Shown in pieces: positions 6,964 through 16,048 of a stretch of 64,000 nt of DNA. How positions within the stretch are numbered: position 1 is the first letter of the stretch; each line of letters opens with the position of its first letter. The position numbers and the translations under genes are program-made. The stretch comes from Sphingobium sp. WTD-1 (GTDB lineage Bacteria; Pseudomonadota; Alphaproteobacteria; Sphingomonadales; Sphingomonadaceae), in assembly GCF_030128825.1 (NCBI RefSeq), contig NZ_CP119127.1, positions 2,356,001 to 2,420,000 on the forward strand, read 5' to 3'. The notes below the pieces were generated by a model, which ran no database searches, was not told the origin of the DNA, and was given only the letters and a program-made list of their open reading frames with translations.

Positions 6964-8121
6964 TCAGGCTTTCCAGACCGCATCCACGGCCTTGCAGAAG
7001 GCGTCCATCTCGCTGGCCGAGCCGACCGAGATGCGCGATACATTGGGCCAGATCGGCCAGTTGCGGCCGATCTGCACCTTCTGCGTCAGCAGGGCGGCCT
7101 GCATGTCCTTGGCGGGCTTGCCCCAGTCGACCATGAACATGTTCGCCATGCTGCCCGGCAGCACCTTGATCCCCTTCTTGGTCAGATGGGCGATCGCCTT
7201 GTCACGGTTGGCCGCCATTTCGGCCTGGCGCGCCTTGATGAGATCGGCCTGGGCGACCGAGACGGTGCCGCAGGCAACGGCCGTCATCGGCAGCATGGCG
7301 GTGACCTGGCCACCGTCATAGCGCATCATCTTTTCCATCAGCGAAGGCGCGGCGAAGGTGAGGCCCAGGCGCATGCCGGCCATGCCGAACAGCTTCGAGA
7401 AGGTGCGCAGCACCAGCACGTCGTCGCGGGTGGCGGCGAGCTTGGCGGCGCGCGGCGTGTCGGTCCAGTGGATATAGGCTTCGTCGACGACCAGTACCGA
7501 ATCCTTGGGCTTGTTGGCGGCCAGCCATTCGATGTCGCCGATCGGTGTGATCGTGCCGGTCGGGTTGTTGGGCGAGCAGATATAATAGACGCCGGCATTG
7601 GGATCGGCCGCCAGCATCGCCTTCACGTCATGGGCATTGTCCTTGGTCAGCGGCACCTTCGTCACCTTGGCGCCGAGCCAGGCGCCGGTGCGCCAGATCG
7701 CTTCATAGGTCGGGTCTGCGGTGACGATGCCCTTGGTCGGCGAGGCGAAGGCGACGGCGACGCGGCTCAGCGGATCGGACGAGCCGGGCCAGGCGACGAT
7801 ACGGTCGGCCGGAATGCCCTCCACCTGCGCGACGGCGGCGAACAGCTTTTCATGCTCATTGTCGGGTTCGTAGCGATTGCCTTCGGTCACCAGCTTGAAG
7901 GCGGCTTCGGCGGCGACCGGGAAGGGGCCGGTCCAGCATTCGTTGGCGCCGATGCGGACCGCGCCTTCGACCGGCTTGGCGGCCTGCTGTGCGGCGGCAC
8001 CGACGGTGCGCATCGCGACGGCGCCGGCGCCGAGCAGCGCGGTCACCTTGGCCAGCTGGCGGCGCGAATAGCCGCGGTCCAGAAGCTCCTGTTCAAACTC
8101 CGTTGGCGTGGTCGTTTCCAT
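6964..8121 (-). CDS. Tat-signal PLP-dependent aminotransferase (HisC-like), copy 2
   Basis: 385 residues, closely related to copy 1 across its length (shared ANECWTGPFP, YYICSPNNPTGTITPIGDI, LRTFSKLFGMAGMRLGL, KVQIGRNWPIWPNVSR). Twin-arginine motif YSRRQLAKVT (Arg20-Arg21) followed by LLGAGAVA and an AAAQQAA cleavage region. The PLP lysine is Lys243; Asp213 lies in VVDEAYIHW. A GGGAG ribosome site lies 9 bases before ATG 8121. The pair is a tandem duplication that has diverged. Both copies keep all PLP-binding residues, so both look functional. The upstream side is divergent from ptsP. Confidence 0.85.
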   Translation of the reverse strand: METTTPTEFEQELLDRGYSRRQLAKVTALLGAGAVAMRTVGAAAQQAAKPVEGAVRIGANECWTGPFPVAAEAAFKLVTEGNRYEPDNEHEKLFAAVAQVEGIPADRIVAWPGSSDPLSRVAVAFASPTKGIVTADPTYEAIWRTGAWLGAKVTKVPLTKDNAHDVKAMLAADPNAGVYYICSPNNPTGTITPIGDIEWLAANKPKDSVLVVDEAYIHWTDTPRAAKLAATRDDVLVLRTFSKLFGMAGMRLGLTFAAPSLMEKMMRYDGGQVTAMLPMTAVACGTVSVAQADLIKARQAEMAANRDKAIAHLTKKGIKVLPGSMANMFMVDWGKPAKDMQAALLTQKVQIGRNWPIWPNVSRISVGSASEMDAFCKAVDAVWKA

Positions 8122-8311
8122 GATCCCTGACTCCCAGACATGCTTGATGCTGCCTTTGTGGCGTTAGACGAATGTACAGCATGTATCCGCCACGCAAATG
8201 AGGAAGATGCGCCAGCTTATCAGCGATGCGCAACAATCGTGCTTTTCTGCGGGGTTCATCAACATATCGCGAGGAAAGCGCTTGGAAAGAAAGCCGCCGA
8301 TCTGTTAGCGC

Positions 8312-10591
8312 ATGGGCATGTCCAGCACGCCCGCCGCCGCCGCCCGCCAGATCCTCGTCCGCTTGCAGGAAGTGATGGCGGCGCGCACCAGCGCGCAGGC
8401 CAAGCTGAACAAGGTGGTGGAGATCATCGGCGAATCGCTGTCGAGCGAGGTCTGCTCCATCTATCTGGTGCGCGAGGGCGTGCTGGAACTGTTCGCGACC
8501 CGCGGCCTGAAGCAGGAGGCGGTGCATGTCACCCGCATGGCCAAGGGCGAGGGGCTGGTCGGCCTGATCGCGACCAATGTCGAGACGCTGAACCTGGACG
8601 AGGCGGCGGCCCATCCCGACTTTTCCTATCGGCCCGAAACCGGCGAGGAACTGTTCCACAGTTTTGCCGGTGTCCCGATCGTGCGGCGCGAGCGGGCGCT
8701 GGGCGTGCTGTGCGTGCAGCATGTCGAGCCGCGCAAATATGAAGAGGTCGAGATCGAGGCGTTGCAGACGGTGGCGATGGTGCTGTCCGAACTGATCGCC
8801 AATGCCGAACTGGCCGATGACGGCCCGACCGATGCGCGGGTGCAGGAAACCGGGTCGAACATCATGACCGGGCTGCAACTGGTGATGGGCATGGCGCGCG
8901 GCCATGTCGTCTTCCACCAGCCGCGCGTCCATATCGAACATACCGTCGCCGAGGATACCGAGGCCGAGCGGCAGCGGGTCATTTCCGCCTTTGCCAAGAT
9001 GCGTGAGCAGATCGACCGGATGACCGGCGCAGTCGAGTTCGGCATGGAGGGCGAGCATCAGGAGGTGCTCGAAACCTACAAGATGTTCGCCTATGACGAG
9101 GGCTGGACGCGCCGGATCAACGAGGCGATCGACAGCGGCCTGACCGCCGAGGCGGCGATCGAGCGGGTGCAGCAGCGCACGCGGATGCGGATGCGGCAGA
9201 TCGACGATCCGTTGCTGAGCGACCGGATGCATGACCTGGAGGATCTGGCCAACCGGCTGTTGCGGATCGTGTCGGGCCAGTTGGGCACGGCGGCGCAGAT
9301 GGGCCTGCGCCAGGACGCGATATTGATCGCGCGCAATCTGGGACCGGCGGAATTGCTGGAATATGATCGGCGGCGGCTGAAGGGGGTGATCCTGGAGGAA
9401 GGATCGCTGACCGCCCATGTGACCATCGTGGCCCGCGCCATGGGCGTGCCGGTGCTGGGGCGTGTGCGCGACATCCGTCATCAGGTGAATGAAGGCGACG
9501 TGATCCTGATGGATGTCGGGAGCAACGCGCTGCTGATCCGGCCGACCCCCGATATGGAGGAGGCGTTCGAGTCCAAGCTGCATGTGACGCAGAAGCGGCG
9601 GGCGGAGTTCGCGGCGATGCGCGACCTGCCGTCGGTGACGCTGGACGGGGCGCGGATCGAATTGATGGTGAATGCGGGCCTGCGCGAGGATGCGCAGGCG
9701 CTCGACATGGTCGGCGCCGACGGCATCGGCCTGTTCCGCACCGAATTCCAGTTCCTGGTGTCGGCGACGCTGCCGCAGCGCGAGAAGCAGCAGCGGCTCT
9801 ACAAGGATGTGCTGGACGCGGCGGGCGACCGTCCCGTCATCTTCCGCACCGTCGACATCGGCGGTGACAAGGCGCTGCCCTATATGACGCGCGAGGATGA
9901 CGAGCAGGAGGATAATCCGGCGATGGGCTGGCGCGCGATCCGCCTGGCGCTGGACCGTGACGGCCTGATGAAGGCGCAGGCGCGCGCGTTGCTGGAGGCG
10001 AGCGCGGGCAAGGTGCTGAACATCATGTTCCCGATGGTGTCGGAGCCATGGGAATATGACGAAGCGCGCGCATTGGTGGAGCATCAGCGGCAATGGCTGG
10101 CGGGGCAGAAGAAGAAACTGCCGGTTGCGGTCAAATATGGTGCGATGCTGGAGGTGCCGGCGCTGGCCGAGGTGCTGGACCTGTTGCTGCCGCGGCTCGA
10201 TTTCCTGTCGATCGGCACCAACGACCTGACCCAGTTCCTGTTTGCAGCCGATCGCGCCCATCCCAAGCTGGCGGAGCGCTATGACTGGCTGAGCATCGCG
10301 ATCCTGCGTTTCCTGGATCGGGTGGTGCGGATCTGCGAAATCTACAAGGTGCCGGTCGGTGTCTGTGGCGAGATGGGCGGGCGCACGCTGGAGGCGATGG
10401 CGCTGATCGGGCTGGGGGTTCGTCGCCTGTCGATCACGCCGGCATCAGTGGGTCCGGTCAAGGCGATGATCCGGGCGATCGATGCGGCCGAATTGCAGGC
10501 GCTGATGCGCGATCTGCTGGACAGCGGGGCGGGCGATATCCGCGCGCAGCTGACCAGCTGGGCCGATCAGCGAAACATTGAACTCGCCTGA
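8312..10591 (+). CDS. ptsP: PEP-protein phosphotransferase of the nitrogen PTS (PtsP, EI-Ntr)
   Basis: 759 residues. It transfers phosphate from phosphoenolpyruvate to the HPr-like protein of PTS-Ntr, a regulatory relay. An N-terminal GAF domain (about 10-155, EEVEIEALQTVAMVLSELIA) distinguishes PtsP from sugar-PTS EI. The PEP-utiliser domain has the phospho-His in SLTAHVTIVARAMGVPVLG (His369). The C-terminal TIM barrel shows GADGIGLFRTEFQFL, RTVDIGGDKALPYM, FLSIGTNDLTQF and VCGEMGG. ATG 8318 is an alternative start. HPr and EIIA genes are not in the window. In alphaproteobacteria the GAF domain has been linked to glutamine sensing. Confidence 0.93.
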   Translation: MGMSSTPAAAARQILVRLQEVMAARTSAQAKLNKVVEIIGESLSSEVCSIYLVREGVLELFATRGLKQEAVHVTRMAKGEGLVGLIATNVETLNLDEAAAHPDFSYRPETGEELFHSFAGVPIVRRERALGVLCVQHVEPRKYEEVEIEALQTVAMVLSELIANAELADDGPTDARVQETGSNIMTGLQLVMGMARGHVVFHQPRVHIEHTVAEDTEAERQRVISAFAKMREQIDRMTGAVEFGMEGEHQEVLETYKMFAYDEGWTRRINEAIDSGLTAEAAIERVQQRTRMRMRQIDDPLLSDRMHDLEDLANRLLRIVSGQLGTAAQMGLRQDAILIARNLGPAELLEYDRRRLKGVILEEGSLTAHVTIVARAMGVPVLGRVRDIRHQVNEGDVILMDVGSNALLIRPTPDMEEAFESKLHVTQKRRAEFAAMRDLPSVTLDGARIELMVNAGLREDAQALDMVGADGIGLFRTEFQFLVSATLPQREKQQRLYKDVLDAAGDRPVIFRTVDIGGDKALPYMTREDDEQEDNPAMGWRAIRLALDRDGLMKAQARALLEASAGKVLNIMFPMVSEPWEYDEARALVEHQRQWLAGQKKKLPVAVKYGAMLEVPALAEVLDLLLPRLDFLSIGTNDLTQFLFAADRAHPKLAERYDWLSIAILRFLDRVVRICEIYKVPVGVCGEMGGRTLEAMALIGLGVRRLSITPASVGPVKAMIRAIDAAELQALMRDLLDSGAGDIRAQLTSWADQRNIELA

Positions 10592-10666
10592 TAAAGACAC
10601 CGTCCCGGCGTTGACAAGCGCCGTCCCGCAATGAGACAAGGCCGCCAACCAAGGTCGCGGAGCAGC

Positions 10667-11608
10667 ATGGCAGACGAACCCGAATTCGAACCCGTCGCGA
10701 AGGACGCGACGGCAGCGCATCCCAGCACCCCCGGCGCCAAGTTGCGCGCCGCGCGCGAGGCGCAGGGGCTGTCGGTGCAGGACATCGCCACCCGGACCCG
10801 CATCGCCCAGCGCCAGCTGGAGGCGATCGAGCGGGACGATTATGCGGCGCTGCCGGGTATCCCCTATGCCGTGGGTTTTGCGCGTGCCTATGCCCGTGCG
10901 ATCGATCTGGACGATGTGGCGATCGCCGCCGATGTGCGCAATGCCGTGCATAATTCCGACATGGGGGCGACCCGTTACGAGGCGTTCGAGCCGGCCGATC
11001 CGGCGCGGGTGCCGTCGCGCACCCTGGCCTGGACCGCCGCGGTGATCGGCATCATCGTGATTGCCGGCTTCACCATCTGGCGCACCCAGTTGCTGACCCC
11101 GCCGACCGGCGAGGAAATCGCCGAGCAGCAGGCGGAAAAGCCGGCCGCCGCACCCAAGGCCGGCGTGCAGGCGCCGATTGCGGCGCCCGTGACCGGGCCG
11201 GTGGTGTTCACCGCCAATGACGATGTGTGGATGCGTATCGTCGATGAGGCGGGCGAGCGGCTGAAGGACGGGCTGCTGAAGAAGGGCGAGAGCTTCACCC
11301 TGCCGGCTGGCGCACGCAATCCGACGATCCTGACCGGTCGCCCGCAGGCGCTGGACGTGACCGTGGGTGGCAAGCCGATCCCGCCGCTGGGCGCGGCCGA
11401 TCGCACCATCGCCGATGTTCCGGTGAGCGCGGAAGCGCTGCTGGCGCGGGCGGCGCCGGCTGCCGTTCCGGCCGGGCAGACGTCGTCGCCATCGCGGCCG
11501 GTGCGTGCGCCGGCATCGGCTGGTACGCCGTCGCTTCAGGCGCCCGTGCCCGCTCCGGCTACATCGACGCCCGCACCCGCCGCGCCGGAACCCAGCGCCG
11601 GCAACTGA
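10667..11608 (+). CDS. RodZ-like helix-turn-helix membrane protein
   Basis: 313 residues from ATG 10667, chosen because GGAG precedes it; an upstream in-frame ATG at 10631 lacks one. A cytoplasmic HTH domain (GAKLRAAREAQGLSVQDIA...IPYAVGFARAYA, about 25-90) is followed by one membrane helix (LAWTAAVIGIIVIAGFTIW, about 125-145). A periplasmic DUF4115-type beta domain (DDVWMRIVDEAGERLKDGLL...) and a Pro/Ala-rich tail complete it. This is the RodZ layout: in rods RodZ links MreB to the elongation machinery. Whether it does so here is inferred from architecture only; mreB is not nearby. Confidence 0.8.
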   Translation: MADEPEFEPVAKDATAAHPSTPGAKLRAAREAQGLSVQDIATRTRIAQRQLEAIERDDYAALPGIPYAVGFARAYARAIDLDDVAIAADVRNAVHNSDMGATRYEAFEPADPARVPSRTLAWTAAVIGIIVIAGFTIWRTQLLTPPTGEEIAEQQAEKPAAAPKAGVQAPIAAPVTGPVVFTANDDVWMRIVDEAGERLKDGLLKKGESFTLPAGARNPTILTGRPQALDVTVGGKPIPPLGAADRTIADVPVSAEALLARAAPAAVPAGQTSSPSRPVRAPASAGTPSLQAPVPAPATSTPAPAAPEPSAGN

Positions 11609-11705
11609 CCCGTGCCATTACCGGACAGGCGCCTGAAAGGCTGCGCTTTATTGCGTGGCGTGCGCGCCTATGGTTAAAGGTAGAAAGATTTAGTCGGGGA
11701 TCATC

Positions 11706-12647
11706 ATGCGTTACGCCTTTCTTGCCACCACCGCCATCGCGCTGGCGGCCCCGCTGCTGTCGGCTGTGCCGGCTGCGGCCCAGCAGAACCCCACGGTCGA
11801 ACTGCGGGTCGACCGGCTGGAAAAGGAAATGCGGGCGGTGCAGCGCAAGGTGTTCCCGGCCGGCACGCCGGTAGAGGCGGAAATCACCCGTCCCCAGACG
11901 CCGACCGTCGCGCCGGGCAGCCCGACGTCGAGCCCGGTGGCCGACCTGACCGCGCGAGTGGGGGCGCTGGAATCGCAGCTCGCCTCGATCACCGGCCAGG
12001 TCGAGGAAAACAGCTACAAGCTCAAGCAGCTGGAAGAGGCGTTCAACCGCTACAAGGCGGAAGCCGAAGCGCGGGCCGCAACGCCGGTCGAAGCCGGCCC
12101 GCCGGTGATGCGTCCGACGGTCGCGACCGATGCTCCCGCGCCCAAGCCGGCCGCCGCCAAGCCGACGACCCCGTCCGCAAAGTCCGCTGCCGCGCCGGTG
12201 GCCAGCGATGCCCGCAAGACGGCGGTGGCGGCGATCGAGAAGCCGGATACCGGCGATGCGGCGGGCGATGCCTATAGCTATGGCTTCCGCCTGTGGGACG
12301 CGAAATTCTATCCCGAGGCGCAGGCGCAGCTCAAGGCGACGGTCGACAAATATGGCGACGGGTCGGTCGGCAGCCGCGCCGCCAACCTGCTGGGCCGCGC
12401 CTATCTGGACGATGGCAAGCCGGCGCTGGCGTCGGTCGCCTTCTACGAAAATTACCAGAAGCGCCCGCGCGGCGAGCGCGCGCCCGACAGCCTGGCCTAT
12501 CTGGGCGAGGCGCTGATCCAGCTGAAGAAGCCTGCGGATGCCTGCAAGGTCTATGCGGAGCTGGAGCAGGTCTATGGTTCGACGCTGTCGAGCGGCCTGC
12601 GCGGCATGATGGACAAGGGCCGGACCAAGGCCAAGTGCAGCGTGTGA
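11706..12647 (+). CDS. cpoB: Cell division coordinator CpoB / YbgF
   Basis: 313 residues with a signal peptide (to PAAAQQ, about 26). Next comes a coiled coil that trimerises in family members (VELRVDRLEKEMRAVQRKV and VADLTARVGALESQL), an Ala/Pro linker, and C-terminal TPRs (SYGFRLWDAKFYPEAQAQL, SRAANLLGRAYLDDGKPALA, ERAPDSLAYLGEALIQL). Family members act in the periplasm with Tol-Pal to couple envelope constriction with peptidoglycan synthesis. tol-pal genes normally sit upstream but are absent here. tilS follows 10 bases downstream, a common alphaproteobacterial order. Confidence 0.88.
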   Translation: MRYAFLATTAIALAAPLLSAVPAAAQQNPTVELRVDRLEKEMRAVQRKVFPAGTPVEAEITRPQTPTVAPGSPTSSPVADLTARVGALESQLASITGQVEENSYKLKQLEEAFNRYKAEAEARAATPVEAGPPVMRPTVATDAPAPKPAAAKPTTPSAKSAAAPVASDARKTAVAAIEKPDTGDAAGDAYSYGFRLWDAKFYPEAQAQLKATVDKYGDGSVGSRAANLLGRAYLDDGKPALASVAFYENYQKRPRGERAPDSLAYLGEALIQLKKPADACKVYAELEQVYGSTLSSGLRGMMDKGRTKAKCSV

Positions 12648-12657
12648 GCCGATAGAC

Positions 12658-13605
12658 GTGCCGGAGCTGGCACCTTCCCATCGCCCCGATGCGCTGCGGC
12701 TGGCCGTGCGCGCATTGGTGGACGGGGAGGAGACGGCCCGGTTCGGCATTGCGGTGTCGGGCGGGCCGGACAGCATGGCGCTGCTGGACCTGGCGGTGCA
12801 GGCCTGGCCCGGCCGGGTGGCCGCGGCGACGCTGGATCATGGATTGCGGGCTGAATCCGCGGCCGAGGCGGCGATGGTCGCGCGCTGGTGCGCGCAGCGG
12901 CGCGTCCCCCACGCGACGCTGGCGCCGGAGACTGCGGTGTCCGGCAATATCCAGGACTGGGCGCGGCGACAGCGTTATGCCCAGCTGGAGGCATGGCGGG
13001 CCGGCGCCGGGCTGGACTGGATATTGACCGCCCATCATGCCGATGACCAGCTGGAAACCCTGCTGATGCGGCTCAACCGGGGATCGGGGGTCGGCGGACT
13101 GGCCGGGGTGAGGGCGCGGGCCGGCCGGGTGCTGCGGCCGTTGCTGACGGTGCGCAAGGCGCAATTGCAGGCCCATGCCGACCAGGCGGGGCTGCCCTAT
13201 GTGCTGGACCCGTCCAATGCCGATCCGCGCTTTGACCGGGCGGCGCTGCGCAAGCGGCTGGATGGCGTCGACTGGATCGATGCCGAGGCGGCGGCGCGCA
13301 GCGCGGCGGCGCTGGCGGAGGCGGAGGCGGCGCTGATATGGACGGTGGCGGGGCTGGCGGCTACGCATATCCATCCATCGACCGACGCCTGGGTGCTGGA
13401 CCGCACCGACCTGCCGCGCGAGCTTTTGCGCCGGCTGCTGATCGAGATGCTCTGTTCCGCCGACCCGGAGATCGTGTTGCCGCGCGGCGAGGCGCTGGAC
13501 CGGGCGATTGCCGCCGCGCGGGCGGGCCGTCAGGCGAGTCTGGGCGACTGGCTGCTGCGAGGCGGGGCGGTGTGGACCTTGTCGCCGGCACCACCGCGAC
13601 GCTGA
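12658..13605 (+). CDS. tilS: tRNA(Ile)-lysidine synthase TilS
   Basis: 315 residues from a GTG start. It adds lysine to C34 of the AUA-reading tRNA-Ile using ATP. The PP-loop signature is VSGGPDSMALL (about 34-44), followed by LDHGLRAES and a HHADDQLETLLMRLNRGSG motif (about 125-143). It is shorter than the about 430-residue E. coli enzyme and lacks the C-terminal domains, as short TilS proteins in other bacteria do. It sits between cpoB and ftsH. Confidence 0.92.
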   Translation: MPELAPSHRPDALRLAVRALVDGEETARFGIAVSGGPDSMALLDLAVQAWPGRVAAATLDHGLRAESAAEAAMVARWCAQRRVPHATLAPETAVSGNIQDWARRQRYAQLEAWRAGAGLDWILTAHHADDQLETLLMRLNRGSGVGGLAGVRARAGRVLRPLLTVRKAQLQAHADQAGLPYVLDPSNADPRFDRAALRKRLDGVDWIDAEAAARSAAALAEAEAALIWTVAGLAATHIHPSTDAWVLDRTDLPRELLRRLLIEMLCSADPEIVLPRGEALDRAIAAARAGRQASLGDWLLRGGAVWTLSPAPPRR

Positions 13606-13734
13606 AATTCCCGAAAAGTTCCACCGTCCGACGCAGGGTGCAAACGGCCGGTCGCTTTTGGGCGGCGTGCTGACCGGTTCTTAACCCATGGGTCGTTAAC
13701 CACATGGCGTGACCAATAGCGGGATTTGTTCGGA

Positions 13735-13926
13735 ATGATGGAATTTGCGGCGCTGACCTATGGCTTGCTGATCAGCGTGATCCTCTCGGCCGTGAAGCGG
13801 AACCGGAAGCTGAACAAGGCGCATCCGCCGCTGCTTCTCTATATGGGCTATCTGCTGTGCGGGCTGTCCGCCGGCCTGGCGCTGGTGCTGGCCTATGTCG
13901 CGCTGTTCCAGCTGACCGGCAACTGA
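13735..13926 (+). CDS. Small two-helix membrane protein
   Basis: 63 residues from ATG 13735 (a second ATG at 13738 is also possible). The first hydrophobic helix is FAALTYGLLISVILSAV, then a basic loop KRNRKLNK, then a second helix LYMGYLLCGLSAGLALVLAYVALF. Function unknown. The position just before ftsH and the basic cytoplasmic loop would suit a small regulator or substrate, but that is speculation. Upstream are two TTAACC elements (13681 and 13697). Confidence 0.6.
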   Translation: MMEFAALTYGLLISVILSAVKRNRKLNKAHPPLLLYMGYLLCGLSAGLALVLAYVALFQLTGN

Positions 13927-14026
13927 CCAGCTGGATATCGACAGGGGCGGAAATCCGCAGCGGACAGCGCGTCCAGCTTGCGCTTTGCCGGCCACACCCT
14001 ATCTTGCGGGGTGAAAGAGAGTGATG

Positions 14027-15973
14027 ATGAACGACGAAAAAGACCCACAGGGTAATCCCTGGATCAAGAGTGCGATGATTTGGGCAGGGGTCATCATCGC
14101 CCTGCTCCTGTTCGTTTCGCTGTTCGAGCGCCCGACCACCCAGGCCGGCAGCGCCATCGCCTATTCCGAATTCCGCGCCAAGGTGCAGGAAGGCCAGGTC
14201 AAGGACGTGGCCATCGCGCCCGACCGGATCACCGGCACCCTGTCGAGTGGCCAGGGTTTCAGCACGGTCCCGGTCAATGATCCCAAGCTGACCGACCTGC
14301 TGGACGATTATAACGTCAAATATTCGGGCCAGGCCGAACAGCAGCCCAGCTTCTGGCAGATCATGCTGTATCAGTCGCTGCCGTTCCTGCTGATCCTGGG
14401 CATCGCCTTCTTCGTGCTGCGCCAGATGCAGAAGGGCGGCGGCGCCGGTGGCGCGATGGGCTTTGGCAAGTCCAAGGCCAAGCTGCTGACCGAAAAGCAT
14501 GGCAAGGTGACGTTCGATGACGTCGCCGGCATCGACGAAGCGCGTGAGGAACTGCAGGAAATCGTCGAGTTCCTGAAAGATCCGAGCAAGTTCGCGCGGC
14601 TGGGCGGCAAGATCCCCAAGGGGGCGCTGCTGGTCGGTTCGCCGGGCACCGGCAAGACGCTGCTGGCCCGCGCGATCGCGGGTGAGGCGGGCGTGCCCTT
14701 CTTCACCATTTCGGGTTCCGACTTTGTCGAGATGTTCGTCGGCGTCGGCGCGAGCCGTGTTCGCGACATGTTCGAGCAGGCCAAGAAGAATGCGCCGTGC
14801 ATCGTCTTCATCGACGAAATCGACGCGGTCGGCCGCCATCGTGGCGCGGGCCTGGGCAATGGCAATGACGAGCGCGAGCAGACGCTGAACCAGCTGCTGG
14901 TCGAGATGGACGGTTTCGAGGCCAATGAGGGCATCATCATCGTCGCGGCGACCAACCGTCCCGACGTGCTGGACCCCGCGCTGCTGCGTCCGGGCCGTTT
15001 CGACCGTCAGGTCGTGGTGCCCCGTCCCGACATCGAGGGCCGAGAGAAGATCCTGGCCGTCCACATGAAGAAGGTGCCGCTGGCGCCCGACGTCAACCCG
15101 CGCACCATCGCGCGTGGCACGCCGGGCTTCTCGGGCGCGGACCTCGCCAATCTGGTCAACGAAGCCGCCCTGATGGCGGCCCGTCGCGGCAAGCGCCTGG
15201 TCGCCATGGACGAGTTCGAGGCGGCCAAGGACAAGGTCATGATGGGCAGCGAGCGTCGCTCGATGGTCATGACCGACGACGAGAAGAAGATGACCGCCTA
15301 TCATGAGGCGGGCCACGCCATCGTCGCGGTCCATGAGCCGGCGTCCGACCCCATTCACAAGGCGACGATCATTCCGCGCGGCCGTGCGCTGGGCATGGTG
15401 ATGCGCCTGCCGGAGCGGGACAGCTACAGCTATCATCGTGACAAGATGCACGCGAACATGGCGGTTGCCATGGGTGGCCGCGTCGCCGAGGAAATCATCT
15501 TCGGCTATGACAAGGTGTCGTCGGGTGCATCGGGCGATATCCAGTACGCCACCAAGCTGGCGCGCGACATGGTCACCCAGTGGGGCATGTCCGACAAGCT
15601 TGGCCCGCTGCAATATGAAGAGCAGCAGGGCGAGACCTTCCTTGGCTATTCGCAGAGCCAGCGCGTCCATATGTCGGACGAGACGGCCAAGCTGATCGAC
15701 AAGGAAATTCGTGGTCTGGTGGAGCAGGGCTATGCCCGTGCGCAGGAATTGCTGAAGGGCCATGAGGACCAGCTGCACCTGCTGGCCAACGCGATGTTGG
15801 AATATGAGACGCTCTCCGGCGAGGAGATCAAGGCGCTGCTGGAGAAGGGCGAGATCACCCGCGACGACGGCACCACGATCAAGCCGTCGGTGATCCCGGC
15901 TGCGGGTTCGTCCATCCCCAAAACGCGCAAGCGCAAGGGGCCGTTCGGCGATCCGACCCCCGCTGGCGCCTAA
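14027..15973 (+). CDS. ftsH: ATP-dependent zinc metalloprotease FtsH
   Basis: 648 residues. A membrane-anchored AAA+ protease that degrades misfolded membrane proteins and short-lived regulators. TM1 lies at about 15-35, a periplasmic domain follows, then TM2 at about 105-125 ([15 protein letters not shown]). Walker A is GSPGTGKT (about 204), Walker [14 protein letters not shown], and the second region of homology [20 protein letters not shown]. The zinc site is HEAGHA with a downstream Glu. GTG 14021 and ATG 14024 are also in frame; [12 protein letters not shown] looks like the natural N-terminus, with a GA-rich ribosome site. Confidence 0.95.
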   Translation: MNDEKDPQGNPWIKSAMIWAGVIIALLLFVSLFERPTTQAGSAIAYSEFRAKVQEGQVKDVAIAPDRITGTLSSGQGFSTVPVNDPKLTDLLDDYNVKYSGQAEQQPSFWQIMLYQSLPFLLILGIAFFVLRQMQKGGGAGGAMGFGKSKAKLLTEKHGKVTFDDVAGIDEAREELQEIVEFLKDPSKFARLGGKIPKGALLVGSPGTGKTLLARAIAGEAGVPFFTISGSDFVEMFVGVGASRVRDMFEQAKKNAPCIVFIDEIDAVGRHRGAGLGNGNDEREQTLNQLLVEMDGFEANEGIIIVAATNRPDVLDPALLRPGRFDRQVVVPRPDIEGREKILAVHMKKVPLAPDVNPRTIARGTPGFSGADLANLVNEAALMAARRGKRLVAMDEFEAAKDKVMMGSERRSMVMTDDEKKMTAYHEAGHAIVAVHEPASDPIHKATIIPRGRALGMVMRLPERDSYSYHRDKMHANMAVAMGGRVAEEIIFGYDKVSSGASGDIQYATKLARDMVTQWGMSDKLGPLQYEEQQGETFLGYSQSQRVHMSDETAKLIDKEIRGLVEQGYARAQELLKGHEDQLHLLANAMLEYETLSGEEIKALLEKGEITRDDGTTIKPSVIPAAGSSIPKTRKRKGPFGDPTPAGA

Positions 15974-15998
15974 GCGCCGCGCAGGCAGTGGCATGAAA

Positions 15999-16029
15999 AA
16001 GGGGCGCGGCCATGATGGTCGCGCCCCTT
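15999..16029. terminator. Bidirectional terminator between ftsH and oleate hydratase
   Basis: aaggggcgcg (15999-16008) pairs with cgcgcccctt (16020-16029), with A-rich and T-rich flanks on either side. It lies between two convergent genes, so it can stop both. Confidence 0.8.
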
Positions 16030-16048
16030 CTTGTTTGGGTGGGCGCGG

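Noticed and set aside
5653..8121. The aminotransferase pair as part of a biosynthetic gene cluster or histidine operon
   Set aside because: No other his genes or biosynthetic enzymes are adjacent; the neighbours are an IS patch and divergent ptsP.
8093..10261. A 722-codon minus-strand frame opposite ptsP
   Set aside because: No recognisable domain and rich in Gln/His/Arg, as expected for the complement of a high-GC coding sequence with biased third positions.
10605..10625. Possible terminator after ptsP (ggcg...cgcc)
   Set aside because: The stem is too short and lacks a T-run.
13681..13703. Two TTAACC elements as a CtrA site before the small membrane gene
   Set aside because: The spacing between TTAA units is 11 bases, not the 7 of the full CtrA site. 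Half-sites alone are weak evidence.
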